NCBI RefSeq assembly: GCF_029309905.1
Contig: NZ_JARBJP010000001.1
Coordinates: 434,001 to 498,000, forward strand
Source of the DNA: Brytella acorum
GTDB lineage: Bacteria > Pseudomonadota > Alphaproteobacteria > Acetobacterales > Acetobacteraceae
Direction: 5' to 3'
Length of the DNA stretch: 64,000 nucleotides
This document shows, piece by piece, positions 1 to 11,460 of this stretch; positions within the stretch are counted from its first letter, which is position 1, and each line of letters opens with the position of its first letter. Position numbers and translations under genes: made by a program. The notes beneath the pieces are model-generated. The model was given only the letters and a program-made list of their open reading frames with translations, was not told where the DNA came from and did not search any database.

Positions 1-1952
1 TCATCCTGCGGCGTGCCGAGATAACGCTCGGTGTAGGCGGTGTCGTAATCCGCGAAATCGACAGGTGGCGCGCCTGCGACGCCGACGCTGAACACGTCCG
101 GACGACGTGAGGTCGCCATGAGCGTGAAATAACCGCCGAACGACCAGCCATAGACGCCGACATGCCTCAGATCGAGTTCGCGATAGCGCTTGCCGAGAGA
201 CTGGATGCCGTCGACCTGATCCTGAAGCGGCAGGTCGATCAGATTGTTCTTCGTGGCGCGCTCGAAGTCATGATCGCGCCCCGGCGTGCCGCGACCGTCG
301 AAGCTGACGACGACATAGCCATGATTGGCGAGACACTGGTCGGCCGCGTAGCTCGCGGGCGTGCGATAGACCGTCTTGAAGCCCGGACCGGCATAGACCG
401 AAAGAATGACCGGATAGCGCGCGCCCTTGCGGAAATTGTCGGGCCGCACGATCAGCGCGTCCATGTCGAGCGGCCCTGCCTTCGTGAACTCCGCATGCAC
501 GCTGAAGGGCAGAGGCTCGGCGACGCTCGGCAGGGTCGCGAGAGGCTGTCCCGCGGCGTTCATGACGCGCGTGGCCCGGCTGCCGTCGGCGTTGCTGTCG
601 GACTGGATATAGGCGCTGTGAAGATCCCTGGTGAAATGCGCGCCGTGCTGGCCGGGTTCGGTCGTCACGGGCGTCGTCTGGCCCGTGAGGAGATCGACGC
701 GCACGAGCCCCGAATCGATGCGCGTGGGGTTCGTCGCGATGACGGCGGTGTGGGTGGTCGGATCGACGTCATGCAGTGCGAGGAACGGCGTGGTTTGCGT
801 CGTCAGGACGCGGTCCAGCGCGCCGTCGGCGCGATGCCGTTCAAGCTGCCACTGGGCGCCGCGCTGCGCGGCCCAGAGAAAGGACCCGTCGGGCAGGGCA
901 TAAGGCAATTCGAAACCGCCGGAACGTTCGATCGGCGTGAGATCAAGCCAGGCCGGATCGGTTTCGGTCAGGACCACGCGGCTTTTGCCGGTCCGGGGAT
1001 CGATCGAAAGCAGTTTCTCTTCCGTCTGGGCGCGGTTGAGGACGACGAGGAACAGCCCGCCATCTTTCCGCCAGACGACGCGGCCCAGATAGGGATAGGC
1101 GACCGAGTCCCACGCGACCCAGCGCGGACTGCCGCCGGAGGACGAAACCAGACCCAGGCGCAGCTTCGCATTGTTGGTGCCCGCGCGCGGATAGCGGAAC
1201 GAGACGGGGGGCACCTGCGGGGTTTCGGGATTGGAGATGTAGTGCATCTCCACGTCACGGCTGTCGGCCTCCTCGAACAGAACGGTCTTGCCGTCAGGCG
1301 ACCACCATGCACCATCCGCGCGCTGGAGTTCCTCGGCGGCGGCGAATTCCGCAAGCCCGTGCGTGAAGTCGGTCGAGCCGCCCTTCGTCAGGCGTTTCGC
1401 ATCGCCGCTGGAGATGTCGATGGCGTAGAGATCGTCGTCCCTGACGGCGAGCAGGCGTTTGCCGTCCGGCGAGAGGCGCGGCGCGATCCAGTTTCCGAGA
1501 ATCGGCGTGGCCGTCCCGGAGGCGAGATCGACATTCAGCAACTGGCCGCCGCGCGCCGCGATGGCGCTCTTGCCGTCCGGCGTCACGTCGAAATGCGTGA
1601 TGCCGGAGAGCGACAGGCGCGCGCGTTCGCGACGGGCCTTTTCCTCGACCGACAGGGTCTCGGGCGCGTCGTCGCCCCCTGCGAGTTCATGCGTGCTCCG
1701 ATCGGCCAGGTCGAACCGATAGAAATGCAGCGTCGTGTCGCGCGGGCCGCTGCGCAGGAACAGCACCGAATGGCCGTCGGGCGTCAGTTCCGCATGGTTC
1801 GGCAGGCCCAGAGAGCCGCTGCGCGTGACCGCAAGCGTCGCGAAACAGGCGTTGGCATCCGTGGAGAGGGCAGTCGAGGTCGCGGCCATGGCGGCGGCGG
1901 GAAGGAAGGCGGCGCTCGCGGCGAGGGCGAGGCGGAAAAGACCCGAAGGCAT
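1..1952 (-). CDS. S9 family (dipeptidyl peptidase IV-like) serine peptidase, 3' end cut by window edge
   Basis: Exported serine peptidase of the prolyl oligopeptidase / DPP IV class, expected to clip dipeptides from peptides in the periplasm. The visible 650 residues start with a signal peptide (hydrophobic run ending AAAMA), continue with a beta-propeller of WSPDGK- and SPDGK-type repeats, and reach the alpha/beta-hydrolase domain. The nucleophile motif GWSFGG puts the serine near residue 604. The text stops at YTERYLGTPQD, so the catalytic Asp and His (roughly the last 80-100 residues) lie beyond position 1. The ATG at 1952 has GGGAG seven bases upstream. An in-frame ATG at 1964 lacks such a site. 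It is divergent from clpB. Family assignment is firm; the substrate is unknown. Confidence 0.93.
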   Translation of the reverse strand, partial: MPSGLFRLALAASAAFLPAAAMAATSTALSTDANACFATLAVTRSGSLGLPNHAELTPDGHSVLFLRSGPRDTTLHFYRFDLADRSTHELAGGDDAPETLSVEEKARRERARLSLSGITHFDVTPDGKSAIAARGGQLLNVDLASGTATPILGNWIAPRLSPDGKRLLAVRDDDLYAIDISSGDAKRLTKGGSTDFTHGLAEFAAAEELQRADGAWWSPDGKTVLFEEADSRDVEMHYISNPETPQVPPVSFRYPRAGTNNAKLRLGLVSSSGGSPRWVAWDSVAYPYLGRVVWRKDGGLFLVVLNRAQTEEKLLSIDPRTGKSRVVLTETDPAWLDLTPIERSGGFELPYALPDGSFLWAAQRGAQWQLERHRADGALDRVLTTQTTPFLALHDVDPTTHTAVIATNPTRIDSGLVRVDLLTGQTTPVTTEPGQHGAHFTRDLHSAYIQSDSNADGSRATRVMNAAGQPLATLPSVAEPLPFSVHAEFTKAGPLDMDALIVRPDNFRKGARYPVILSVYAGPGFKTVYRTPASYAADQCLANHGYVVVSFDGRGTPGRDHDFERATKNNLIDLPLQDQVDGIQSLGKRYRELDLRHVGVYGWSFGGYFTLMATSRRPDVFSVGVAGAPPVDFADYDTAYTERYLGTPQD

Positions 1953-2058
1953 AAGAACTCCCATGACGATGTAGGGAGCATCATGCCGTGCGCGGGCGAC
2001 GCCGGAAACCCGTTGCGGGTGCGAAAGTGATCGGGGTCGTTTGCGCCATGACAAGGCT

Positions 2059-2086
2059 CTTGAAGCCAACATCCAAGATACCATCT
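2059..2086 (+). promoter_or_regulatory. Candidate heat-shock (sigma-32/RpoH) promoter of clpB
   Basis: CTTGAA at 2059-2064 is followed 16 bases later by CCATCT at 2081-2086. This resembles the RpoH pattern CTTGAA / CCCCATNT, and it sits about 90 bases upstream of the clpB start, where a heat-shock promoter would be expected. It is assigned by pattern and context only. Confidence 0.55.
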
Positions 2087-2173
2087 TCTTCTTTAATGAA
2101 GCCGGGACCGTTGCCTCGATGGGACGGTCGCGGGCGTTTTTGCCGCCGTAATGGGGCAGAAGGGAGAAGAAGA

Positions 2174-4774
<2,601 letters not shown>

Positions 4775-4841
4775 TGGCCTGACGCGGTCCGGCCTGGTCC
4801 GATAATCGGGTCGGGTTGGATCAAAGTTCGTGTCATGAGAG

Positions 4842-4874
4842 AAAAACGCGCCTCTGAAAGGGCGCGTTTTTTTT
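4842..4874 (+). terminator. Rho-independent terminator of clpB
   Basis: Inverted repeat AAAACGCGCC / GGCGCGTTTT with an eight-base loop followed by a run of T, starting about 70 bases after the clpB stop. This is a textbook intrinsic terminator. Confidence 0.9.
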
Positions 4875-5162
4875 ATATGCCGTATCAGGATCTGGGCGGC
4901 GTCAGAAGGGATGTCGGTCGCATGAACACGTCATGTTGCCAGAATGTAATTTCAAATTAAACGATAATTTATGTTACTGTATGTGTCCATAAGTCTGAAA
5001 CTTTACCCGGTCCTGAACGTGGTCAGGTTGATCCACGCGAGGCTTCTTACCCTTGACCTTGCTTGCGGAAGATCATCAACCTCTACTATGGGCCGAAGCC
5101 CGGCTATGGCCAGGCCACATGAGAATCCTCAACGAGCGATGCATAGAGCGATTATGTCCTGA
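4875..5162. other. Intergenic stretch with an AT-rich segment
   Basis: No convincing gene. After the clpB terminator there is an AT-rich block (about 4940-5000) that stands out from the GC-rich surroundings, then ordinary sequence up to the next start codon. It probably carries the promoter of the downstream dehydrogenase, but no clean -35/-10 pair can be fixed by eye. Confidence 0.5.
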
Positions 5163-6002
5163 ATGACTGCCAATAACTCCATGGTCGCGAAACAGACCGC
5201 CGCCACAGACGGAATTCAGCAGACCGCGGTTCTGACGGGAGCGTCGGGCGGAATCGGCGTGATCGTCGCGCGTCTGCTCCTCGACGGGGGGTACCGTGTC
5301 GTCGCCCTCTCGCGCTCGGTTCCCTCTATCGAGCACCCTGCCTTCACGCATATCGCCTTCGACGCCGCCGACCTCGACGGCCTGGAGCAGATATGCGCTC
5401 ATCTGTCGCGGCAATGTCCGTCGGTGCATGTCCTGATTCACTGTAGCGCCGTCATCGCGCCCTCATCCGTCGAAGAGCTTAACGTTCAGGAGGCGCTGCG
5501 GCAGATCGCCGTCAATCTGACGGCGCCCATAGTGCTGACGTCGAGATTTCTGCCGAATATCCAGCGTGGCGGTCGTATTGTCTTTGTAAATTCGATGGCA
5601 GCCGCCATGCCGCTGTCCGGCAGCAGCGTTTATGCCGCGACCAAAGCAGGGCTGCGCAACATGGCGCTTTCCCTGGCGCAGGAAGTCAGATCGCGCGATA
5701 TCTCCGTATCCTCGATTTTTCCATGCGCGGTGATGACGAACATGCTGAGACAGGAAATGGCTGAAGGTGGTTCGATCCTGAATTTCGTCAGTCCGCCCGC
5801 GACACCCGAAGCCGTTGCGCGCGAAATCATGGCACTGGTGCGCAAGCCGAAACTGGAACGTTTCTTTCCGGCGATGGACGGCGCGTTCGGAAGACTGTGC
5901 ATGTTCGCGCCGGGCCTGTTGCGGCTCAGCCTGCCGATCCTGACCTTTTTCGGAAAGCGCGGCTATCAGCGGGCTTTGCGTCGGAACCTGATGTCGGAGT
6001 GA
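5163..6002 (+). CDS. Short-chain dehydrogenase/reductase
   Basis: NAD(P)-dependent oxidoreductase of the classical SDR family, 279 residues. Visible features are the cofactor loop TGASGGIG (25-32), the catalytic serine in FVNS (144) and the YAATK pair Tyr157/Lys161. The usual NNAG motif is altered to HCSA. The C-terminal 60 residues are basic and hydrophobic (PGLLRLSLPILTFFGKRG), which suggests membrane association and a lipid-like substrate, as in SDRs acting on fatty-acyl or sterol-type molecules. The start is uncertain: ATG at 5163 or at 5181; neither has a strong ribosome site. The gene stands alone between clpB and a convergent TonB receptor. The substrate cannot be read from the sequence. 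Confidence 0.88.
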   Translation: MTANNSMVAKQTAATDGIQQTAVLTGASGGIGVIVARLLLDGGYRVVALSRSVPSIEHPAFTHIAFDAADLDGLEQICAHLSRQCPSVHVLIHCSAVIAPSSVEELNVQEALRQIAVNLTAPIVLTSRFLPNIQRGGRIVFVNSMAAAMPLSGSSVYAATKAGLRNMALSLAQEVRSRDISVSSIFPCAVMTNMLRQEMAEGGSILNFVSPPATPEAVAREIMALVRKPKLERFFPAMDGAFGRLCMFAPGLLRLSLPILTFFGKRGYQRALRRNLMSE

Positions 6003-6081
6003 AGCGGGGAGCGTGGTCCGACGCCAAAAGGGACGGCCCGACCGACCGTCCCTTGATACGGCATTTCTTCCGACGGGACTC

Positions 6082-8445
6082 TCAGTAGGCGAGAGCGACT
6101 TCGCCGAGGAACATGCGTCCCGCCGATGGCGTTGCCCGATTGGAAAACAGGCTCTGGTAGTTGAGACGGTTGGCGAGATTATAGCCGTTCATCGAGACCT
6201 TCCAGCGATCGTTGAAGCGATGCGAGATCATCGCGCTGAAATCGAGATTGGCGGGCGCGCGCAGCGTATTGGCTGCATCCAGCCAGACATGCTCGCGCCA
6301 GGTCACGCCGCCGCCGAACGTGATGTTGTAAGCCGTGCGCGGGAAGGCGCTATACGCCGTCCATAGCGTGGCCTGGTTATGCGGGACATACTGCACGTTC
6401 TTGCCGCGATTGGCCTTCGTGGCCGAGTAGGTCGTATCGCTGTCGTACAGCGCATAGGTCGCCGAGATATTCCATCCGGGGAGAATGATGCCGCCGACCG
6501 ACAGTTCGAGGCCCTGATTGCGTTGCCGGTCGGTGGAGCCCAGAACTTCGCCTGTGACCGGATCGGCGTTCATGGCATTGCCCTTATCCAGCCGGAACAG
6601 GGATGCCGTAAATCCCATGCGGTCCTGGAACAGGCTGTATTTCGCGCCGATTTCGTAGAGCTGCGCTTTCTCGGGGCTCGCGAAGGAGTTCGTGCCGGGG
6701 CGGATCGGCACGGAACCGTTCGTCACATACATGCCCATCGGGGTCGTCGAACTGGCCCAGGTGAAATAATAGGTCTGGTGTGCGTCCGGCGTCGCGATCA
6801 GGCTGACATTCGGATTGAAAACGCTGCTGACATTGCGGAAATGCTGATCGGGGTTTTTGGCTACATCTCCGCCGGTCAGTCTGTAAGCGGTCTGCCAGCG
6901 ATCCCATCGGAAGCCACCTTTGACGGACAGCCAGTTGGTGAACCAGATCTGGTCGAACAGGAACAGCCCCGTGTCGAAGCCATAGCCACTGCTATGGGGT
7001 TTGGCCCCGAGCGTGCCAAGAGTGACCAGTCCGCCGGGATTGCTTTCTCCAGGCACGAGATCGAGGTTGCCGACGTAAGGATTGGGATTGACGAGGTTGG
7101 CGTAGGGCTTGGGCTTCAGATAGGTCGACTGCGAACGAACGTCGTTGACGCGTTCGATATCGACGCCCGCGACGATCTGATGTCTGAGGAAGCCGGTTTT
7201 ATAGTTGGCGACCATTGAGGCGACATTCTGCACGGACCAGCTCGTCTGCTGGTAAGGCAGAGGCGCCATGAACGTGCCTGGTCCCGTTCCCTTGCCCGCG
7301 CCCACGGGGCCGGAACGGGCCACGAGTGCCGCGTTGGGGTCGCCGTTGAAATAGGTATTGACGCATGTCGTGTCGCATGTGGCCTTGGAAGCGGCGAAAG
7401 TCCGGTAATATTCGCCGCCGCGCAGGTCGTCGTAGATCGTGATGTGATCGTCGACTTTATATGAAAAACGCGCCGTTTCCATATTGTCGTTCGTCGCGTT
7501 CTGGTCGTTGTCCGTGCCGTACCAGTTCGTGCGGCGGATGCCATATTCCGTGATGGGTTTGCCGACGGCATCGCCCGGTCTGGTCACGACGGGTACACCG
7601 AAATCGGGGATCGAATTTTCCTGCTGGTGCATGAACTGCAGAACCAGCGTGGCGCGTTGTCCGATTCCGAAGGCCAGTGAGGGCGCGATGCCCCAGCGGT
7701 GCGAATAGAGGAAGTCGCGACCGACGATGTTGTGTTCGTCGCCCATGCCGGTGATGCGCAGGGCCGTGGAATCGCCCAGACGCTGGTTGAAGTCCAGTGT
7801 TCCGCGGTAATATTGACCCGATCCGCCTGAGAATTCGGCTTTGTAGTGGTTCTGAAGTTCCGGCGTCTTGGTCACCATGTTGATGGCGCCCCCGGTCGTC
7901 CCATTGCCGAAGACCTCCGAAGACGGGCCCTTGATCACGGACACGGTTTCGAAATTGAACGAATCCCGGGAATAGACGCCGAAGTCCCGCAGACCATCTT
8001 CGTAAATGTCGTTCTGGGCCTGAAAGCCGCGGATGAGGAACTGATCGCCGTTCATGCCCCCGGCGCCTTCGCCGATGGAGGTGGTGACGCCGGGGACGTT
8101 GCGCAGCGCTTCGTCGAGGGATTTGACGTTTTGCTGCTGCATGAGCGCCTGAGGCACGACGTTGATGTTCTGCGGCGTGTGCATCACGTCCTGCGGCATC
8201 CGGGAGAGGCCGACTGGCTGATGCATGATGTTGAAGCCATGTCCCACGACGGTGAGATGCTCTGTTCCTTCGGCTGCGTCCTTGTGTTTGTCGACTGCGC
8301 GTTTGTGATGCTCCGGTTTTCCCTGACGTTTATGGTCTGCGCGTTCATCGGACTCCGGTGACGAAGATCCATGGGCCTGCGTGGCGACGAGCAGCGTCCC
8401 GGCAATGGAGAGTGGCGTAATGAAAGCGCGTGTGAAGCGGGGCAC
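6082..8445 (-). CDS. TonB-dependent siderophore receptor (Fiu/FhuE class)
   Basis: Outer-membrane gated porin importing ferric siderophores with energy from TonB-ExbBD. The 787-residue protein has a signal peptide ending near ATQAHG, then an unusual charged His/Lys-rich spacer (about 30-60), a TonB box-like EHLTVVG, a plug domain (FLIRGF, VSVIKGPSSEVFGNGTTGGAINMVTK) and a 22-strand barrel ending in the aromatic GEVALAY, the usual outer-membrane insertion signal. The start is GTG at 8445 with AGGAAAGGG just upstream. A Fur-like site lies in the promoter region, so iron-repressed expression is likely. No siderophore synthesis genes are nearby, suggesting use of foreign siderophores. The exact ligand is not determinable. 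Confidence 0.95.
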   Translation of the reverse strand: MPRFTRAFITPLSIAGTLLVATQAHGSSSPESDERADHKRQGKPEHHKRAVDKHKDAAEGTEHLTVVGHGFNIMHQPVGLSRMPQDVMHTPQNINVVPQALMQQQNVKSLDEALRNVPGVTTSIGEGAGGMNGDQFLIRGFQAQNDIYEDGLRDFGVYSRDSFNFETVSVIKGPSSEVFGNGTTGGAINMVTKTPELQNHYKAEFSGGSGQYYRGTLDFNQRLGDSTALRITGMGDEHNIVGRDFLYSHRWGIAPSLAFGIGQRATLVLQFMHQQENSIPDFGVPVVTRPGDAVGKPITEYGIRRTNWYGTDNDQNATNDNMETARFSYKVDDHITIYDDLRGGEYYRTFAASKATCDTTCVNTYFNGDPNAALVARSGPVGAGKGTGPGTFMAPLPYQQTSWSVQNVASMVANYKTGFLRHQIVAGVDIERVNDVRSQSTYLKPKPYANLVNPNPYVGNLDLVPGESNPGGLVTLGTLGAKPHSSGYGFDTGLFLFDQIWFTNWLSVKGGFRWDRWQTAYRLTGGDVAKNPDQHFRNVSSVFNPNVSLIATPDAHQTYYFTWASSTTPMGMYVTNGSVPIRPGTNSFASPEKAQLYEIGAKYSLFQDRMGFTASLFRLDKGNAMNADPVTGEVLGSTDRQRNQGLELSVGGIILPGWNISATYALYDSDTTYSATKANRGKNVQYVPHNQATLWTAYSAFPRTAYNITFGGGVTWREHVWLDAANTLRAPANLDFSAMISHRFNDRWKVSMNGYNLANRLNYQSLFSNRATPSAGRMFLGEVALAY

Positions 8446-8477
8446 CGGAATCCCTTTCCTGGAAGTGAAATTCAGGT

Positions 8478-8498
8478 TATGATAATGCGCATGAGAGT
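8478..8498 (-). promoter_or_regulatory. Candidate Fur box of the TonB receptor
   Basis: GATAATGCGCATGAGA-type sequence centred on the palindrome ATGCGCAT, about 35-50 bases upstream of the receptor start. It matches the first GATAAT hexamer of the Fur consensus well and the rest loosely. The placement before a siderophore receptor supports it. Confidence 0.5.
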
Positions 8499-8694
8499 CA
8501 GTTGCAACAAAGCGTTGCGAAATGAAGCCATGTCATCCCGGCGCGACTGAAGCTGCTGCCAGAATGAAGGTTTTGGCATGGTCGCGGAAATCTTCGAGGG
8601 TGTGACATCATCATGAGGGCGCAATGGTTGCGCCCGATGCGTTTATGGTATCGGATCAGCAACGCCCCTGATTTCGAGTGCAGCCAACCCATCC

Positions 8695-9330
8695 ATGAGT
8701 GAGAAATTGATCCAGTCCGTCGAGGCCCGGCCTTCAGGTCCTCGCCATACCTGGGGCGAGGACGTTTACGCCTTTCTCATCGGCTGTTCGATGATCGTCG
8801 TCGGGCTTGTCTGTCTCCACAGGGCCGGTCTCGTGACCGGTGGGGTGGCCGGGATCTCGCTGCTGCTGTCCTATGTGGTGCCGCTTTCGCCGGGCATGCT
8901 GTTTTCGGTCATTAACGTGCCGTTCCTGCTTTTCGCGTTTCGGGCCATGGGCCATGTTTTCGCCCTGAAAACCACGATCGCCAGCATCTCGATTACGTTG
9001 CTGGCCCTTGTCATGCCTCATATCATCGGCCTGAGTTTCATCGACCCGCTCTTCGCCGCCGTGTTTGGCGGAACGATCATCGGCATGGGAATATTATCGC
9101 TGGCCCGGCATCAGGCCGGTGTCGGCGGGACGGGCGTGGTCACGCTCTGGCTTCAGAAAGCGCATGGACTCAATGCCGGTCGTACCCAGCTTGCAATCGA
9201 TGCCGTCATTCTCCTGACGTCTCTCGTGGCCTTGCCCTGGCGACAGGTGCTTCTCTCCGCGATCAGCGCGGCGGCGCTTAGCGGGGTCATGATCGCGTTC
9301 CATCGACCGGACCGATATCTCGTGCACTGA
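8695..9330 (+). CDS. YitT family membrane protein
   Basis: Integral inner-membrane protein of 211 residues with about five or six hydrophobic segments and the YitT-family N-terminal signature around GLVTGGVAGISLLLSY. Family members are widespread but their substrate is unknown; transport roles have been proposed. This copy is shorter than the Bacillus type (about 280 residues) because the C-terminal cytosolic DUF2179 domain is missing, which is common for proteobacterial members. It ends convergent to the cytochrome gene. Confidence 0.8.
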   Translation: MSEKLIQSVEARPSGPRHTWGEDVYAFLIGCSMIVVGLVCLHRAGLVTGGVAGISLLLSYVVPLSPGMLFSVINVPFLLFAFRAMGHVFALKTTIASISITLLALVMPHIIGLSFIDPLFAAVFGGTIIGMGILSLARHQAGVGGTGVVTLWLQKAHGLNAGRTQLAIDAVILLTSLVALPWRQVLLSAISAAALSGVMIAFHRPDRYLVH

Positions 9331-9364
9331 ACCGATTCAGCCCTGAACCGATCCCGCCGCCGGG

Positions 9365-9865
9365 TCAGGGCAGCGCATATTTCTGATCGAGGGCTTCGCG
9401 TTCGGCGCGTACCTGCACCGCCGAATGCATTGGCAGGCGCTGCCGTGCGATATCCTGAGCTTCGAAAACGGGCGTGTTGCGCGTTGCGTTCCTGCCGCCC
9501 TGTGCGGCGACCCAGGTCAGGATACCGGCGATCTGTTCGTCGCTGAGACGGCGAAACGAGGGCATCGCCCAGTCGAAATGTTCCCCGTTGGCGGTAATGG
9601 GGCCACTGACGCCATTGAGCAGCACATCAATGATGTAATGCTTGCCTTCGGGCGTGCTGGCGATCTGGTCGATCCGACCGAAAAGGGGCGGCGTTTCCGA
9701 GACCTGTCCACGGCCGCCATGGTGGCAGATCCCGCATTGCTCGCCGTAATCCCTGAAACCGTGATCGCGGTTGACCGCGATCCTGTTGATGACGAACACA
9801 CCGACCATGATGAGCGCCAGCACAAGGGGCAGGCGCAGATGGCGATCCAGTGAGGGAATTTTCAT
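9365..9865 (-). CDS. Membrane-anchored class I cytochrome c
   Basis: Periplasmic mono-haem electron carrier of 166 residues. An N-terminal membrane anchor (about 10-27) is followed by the haem motif CGICH (Cys44, Cys47, His48) and a probable axial Met in WAMPSF before the C-terminal helix. It resembles small cytochromes that pass electrons from periplasmic dehydrogenases to terminal oxidases, a prominent pathway in acetic acid bacteria. The ATG at 9865 has only a weak ribosome site, but an extension further upstream would run into thymidine kinase territory and adds no recognisable sequence. The redox partner is unknown. Confidence 0.9.
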   Translation of the reverse strand: MKIPSLDRHLRLPLVLALIMVGVFVINRIAVNRDHGFRDYGEQCGICHHGGRGQVSETPPLFGRIDQIASTPEGKHYIIDVLLNGVSGPITANGEHFDWAMPSFRRLSDEQIAGILTWVAAQGGRNATRNTPVFEAQDIARQRLPMHSAVQVRAEREALDQKYALP

Positions 9866-9967
9866 GGTCTCTAGGGAGCACGGTGAGCACGGGTGCGGCA
9901 AGTCGGAAAACCCGTCGCCACAAAGGCGGGAACGTGCTTTTTTCGCGAGGATTGTGAAGGAGTGTTC

Positions 9968-10588
9968 ATGTCGCGCGGAAGCCTGGTCGTGTTTGTGGGT
10001 CCCATGTTCGCGGGGAAGTCCGCGCATCTTATTGCTGAAGCGAAAGCCCACGCCGGAACGCTGCGGCTGACACCGGTTTTCGATACGCGTTCGGGCGGAT
10101 GTCTTCATAGCCGTGAGGGGGTGTCCCTGACAGCGCGTGCAATCGCTTCCTGGCCCGCGGATGCGACCGAATATGCCCATGTCGTCGTTGATGAAGCCCA
10201 GTTTCTGGGGGCGCCGTTTTATGAGGGCGATATCGTCGCCGATATTCTCGACGCGCGGGCGCAGGGGGTACATCTTGCCGTCGGGAGCCTCGATACCGAC
10301 TATCGCCGCGAGCCGTTCGGGATCACGCAACGCCTGATCTCTGCCGCCGATTGCTGTGTGCGTCTTCAGGCGCGTTGTCATGTGTGCGGCGCTCCAGCGC
10401 GCTGGACGGCCAAGAAGCGTGATACCGGCTGTGTTCTCGAGACCGGCGACGACGAGCTTTACGAAGCACGATGCGATGCGCACTGGTCATTGCCGGGAGA
10501 TGTGAGCGCTGCGGGCGGCGCGGATTTATGCGTGGCCGCGATGCCGGAAAAGTCGCGACCCGAAAAATCGGCTCCTGAAAAGCCGTGA
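9968..10588 (+). CDS. tdk: Thymidine kinase (type II)
   Basis: ATP-dependent phosphorylation of thymidine to dTMP in the salvage pathway. The 206-residue protein has the P-loop GPMFAGKS near the start, the DEAQF motif with the catalytic Glu, and a zinc-binding lasso region with CHVC and a distal CDAH. A GAAGGAG site sits seven bases before the ATG. The C-terminal tail is a three-fold PEKS-type repeat encoded by exact 15-nt units, and its last 63 bases overlap the convergent dehydrogenase-like gene. The tail lies outside the conserved fold and is probably disordered. Confidence 0.96.
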   Translation: MSRGSLVVFVGPMFAGKSAHLIAEAKAHAGTLRLTPVFDTRSGGCLHSREGVSLTARAIASWPADATEYAHVVVDEAQFLGAPFYEGDIVADILDARAQGVHLAVGSLDTDYRREPFGITQRLISAADCCVRLQARCHVCGAPARWTAKKRDTGCVLETGDDELYEARCDAHWSLPGDVSAAGGADLCVAAMPEKSRPEKSAPEKP

Positions 10589-11440
10589 AAGACCGTCTTC
10601 GAGCGACAGGGGCGCGACACCCAGCTCTTGACGCATAGGGGTGACGTCGAAGGCCTTGTCTTCCAGCAGACGGCGGATCTCGTCGCGTCGGATATCGGGC
10701 AGGAAAGGCATATGCGCCGTCATCGGCGCCAGGGTCATCAGGACGCCCGCCGGAACGGAAAGAACCCGACGGTCTCGAAGTCCCGCGGCCTTTGAAACGG
10801 CTGCGACGAAGGCTCGGTAGGGCATCGCCGCGGGGCCTGCGATGACGATCGAACGCGGCGTCGTGAGTTCTCCGGCGATGGCTTTTCTGACGGCGGCGAG
10901 GAGAGAGCGGGTGACGTCTTCCTGGTAGATCGGCTGCACGAGCGCGCGGCCCTTTTCCGGCAGAGGCACAACCGGCAGAAATCGCAACAGTCGGGCTAGG
11001 CGCTGCACGTTGTCTTCTCCGGACGCACCATAAATCATGGTCGGATGCAGCATGATGCCCGCGCGGCCGCATGACATAAGGGCCTGCTCTCCCGCGATGA
11101 CGCCATGGCCATGGACATCCGACCATCGACTGAATTTACGCGTGCTGCCGAGGCCGATCAGTATGGCGGGAGGAGGGGCAGCGGCGAGAATGGCCACGGT
11201 GTGGCGGGCATGGGCGGTGTTGACGATACATCGCGCGTCCTGCAAGGCGATCCGGATGGCGGCCGTCTCGTCCTCGAGGTTGATCAGCCGGGGCGGCGGG
11301 CATGTCCGGGCGATATCGTCAGGAAGGTTCCCGGCCCGTCGCACGATGGGGATGACGGTCCGCCCCTCCCTGATCAGGGCGCGGCAAAGGGCCGCACCGG
11401 ACCGGCCGTTGGCGCCGATGACATGAACGGTCGATGACAT
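10526..11440 (-). CDS. NAD(P)-binding, NmrA/NDUFA9-like atypical SDR
   Basis: Rossmann-fold protein of 304 residues starting VHVIGANGRSG, the glycine-rich loop typical of atypical short-chain dehydrogenases (NmrA or complex I NDUFA9-like group). A segment HPTMIYGASGEDN resembles the YG(A/P)xD active-site region of these proteins, without a full YxxxK. The role could be NAD(P) sensing or a sugar-nucleotide-like reaction; the sequence does not decide. The last 20 residues are an arginine/phenylalanine repeat created by the 15-nt repeats overlapping tdk. It lies 20 bases downstream of the large exported protein gene on the same strand, so co-transcription is likely. Confidence 0.82.
   Translation of the reverse strand: MSSTVHVIGANGRSGAALCRALIREGRTVIPIVRRAGNLPDDIARTCPPPRLINLEDETAAIRIALQDARCIVNTAHARHTVAILAAAPPPAILIGLGSTRKFSRWSDVHGHGVIAGEQALMSCGRAGIMLHPTMIYGASGEDNVQRLARLLRFLPVVPLPEKGRALVQPIYQEDVTRSLLAAVRKAIAGELTTPRSIVIAGPAAMPYRAFVAAVSKAAGLRDRRVLSVPAGVLMTLAPMTAHMPFLPDIRRDEIRRLLEDKAFDVTPMRQELGVAPLSLEDGLSRLFRSRFFGSRLFRHRGHA
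10544..10588. repeat. Three 15-nt tandem repeats shared by two convergent genes
   Basis: Units at 10544-10558, 10559-10573 and 10574-10588 share the core CCNGAAAA(G/A). They encode PEKSR, PEKSA and PEKP-stop at the end of tdk, while the opposite strand encodes RLFRS / RFFGS / RLFRH in the tail of the convergent gene. The last unit ends exactly on the tdk stop codon. Confidence 0.85.
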
Positions 11441-11460
11441 GGGTGAAGGAAGGCGGGAGC

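Noticed and set aside
162-2030. 622-residue plus-strand open frame
   Set aside because: It is the antisense of the S9 peptidase, whose minus-strand frame has a signal peptide, propeller repeats and GWSFGG; the plus-strand product is Arg-rich with no domain.
1988-2173. N-terminal extension of ClpB to residue 928
   Set aside because: The ATG at 2174 has a good ribosome site and gives the conserved start; the upstream part contains the promoter.
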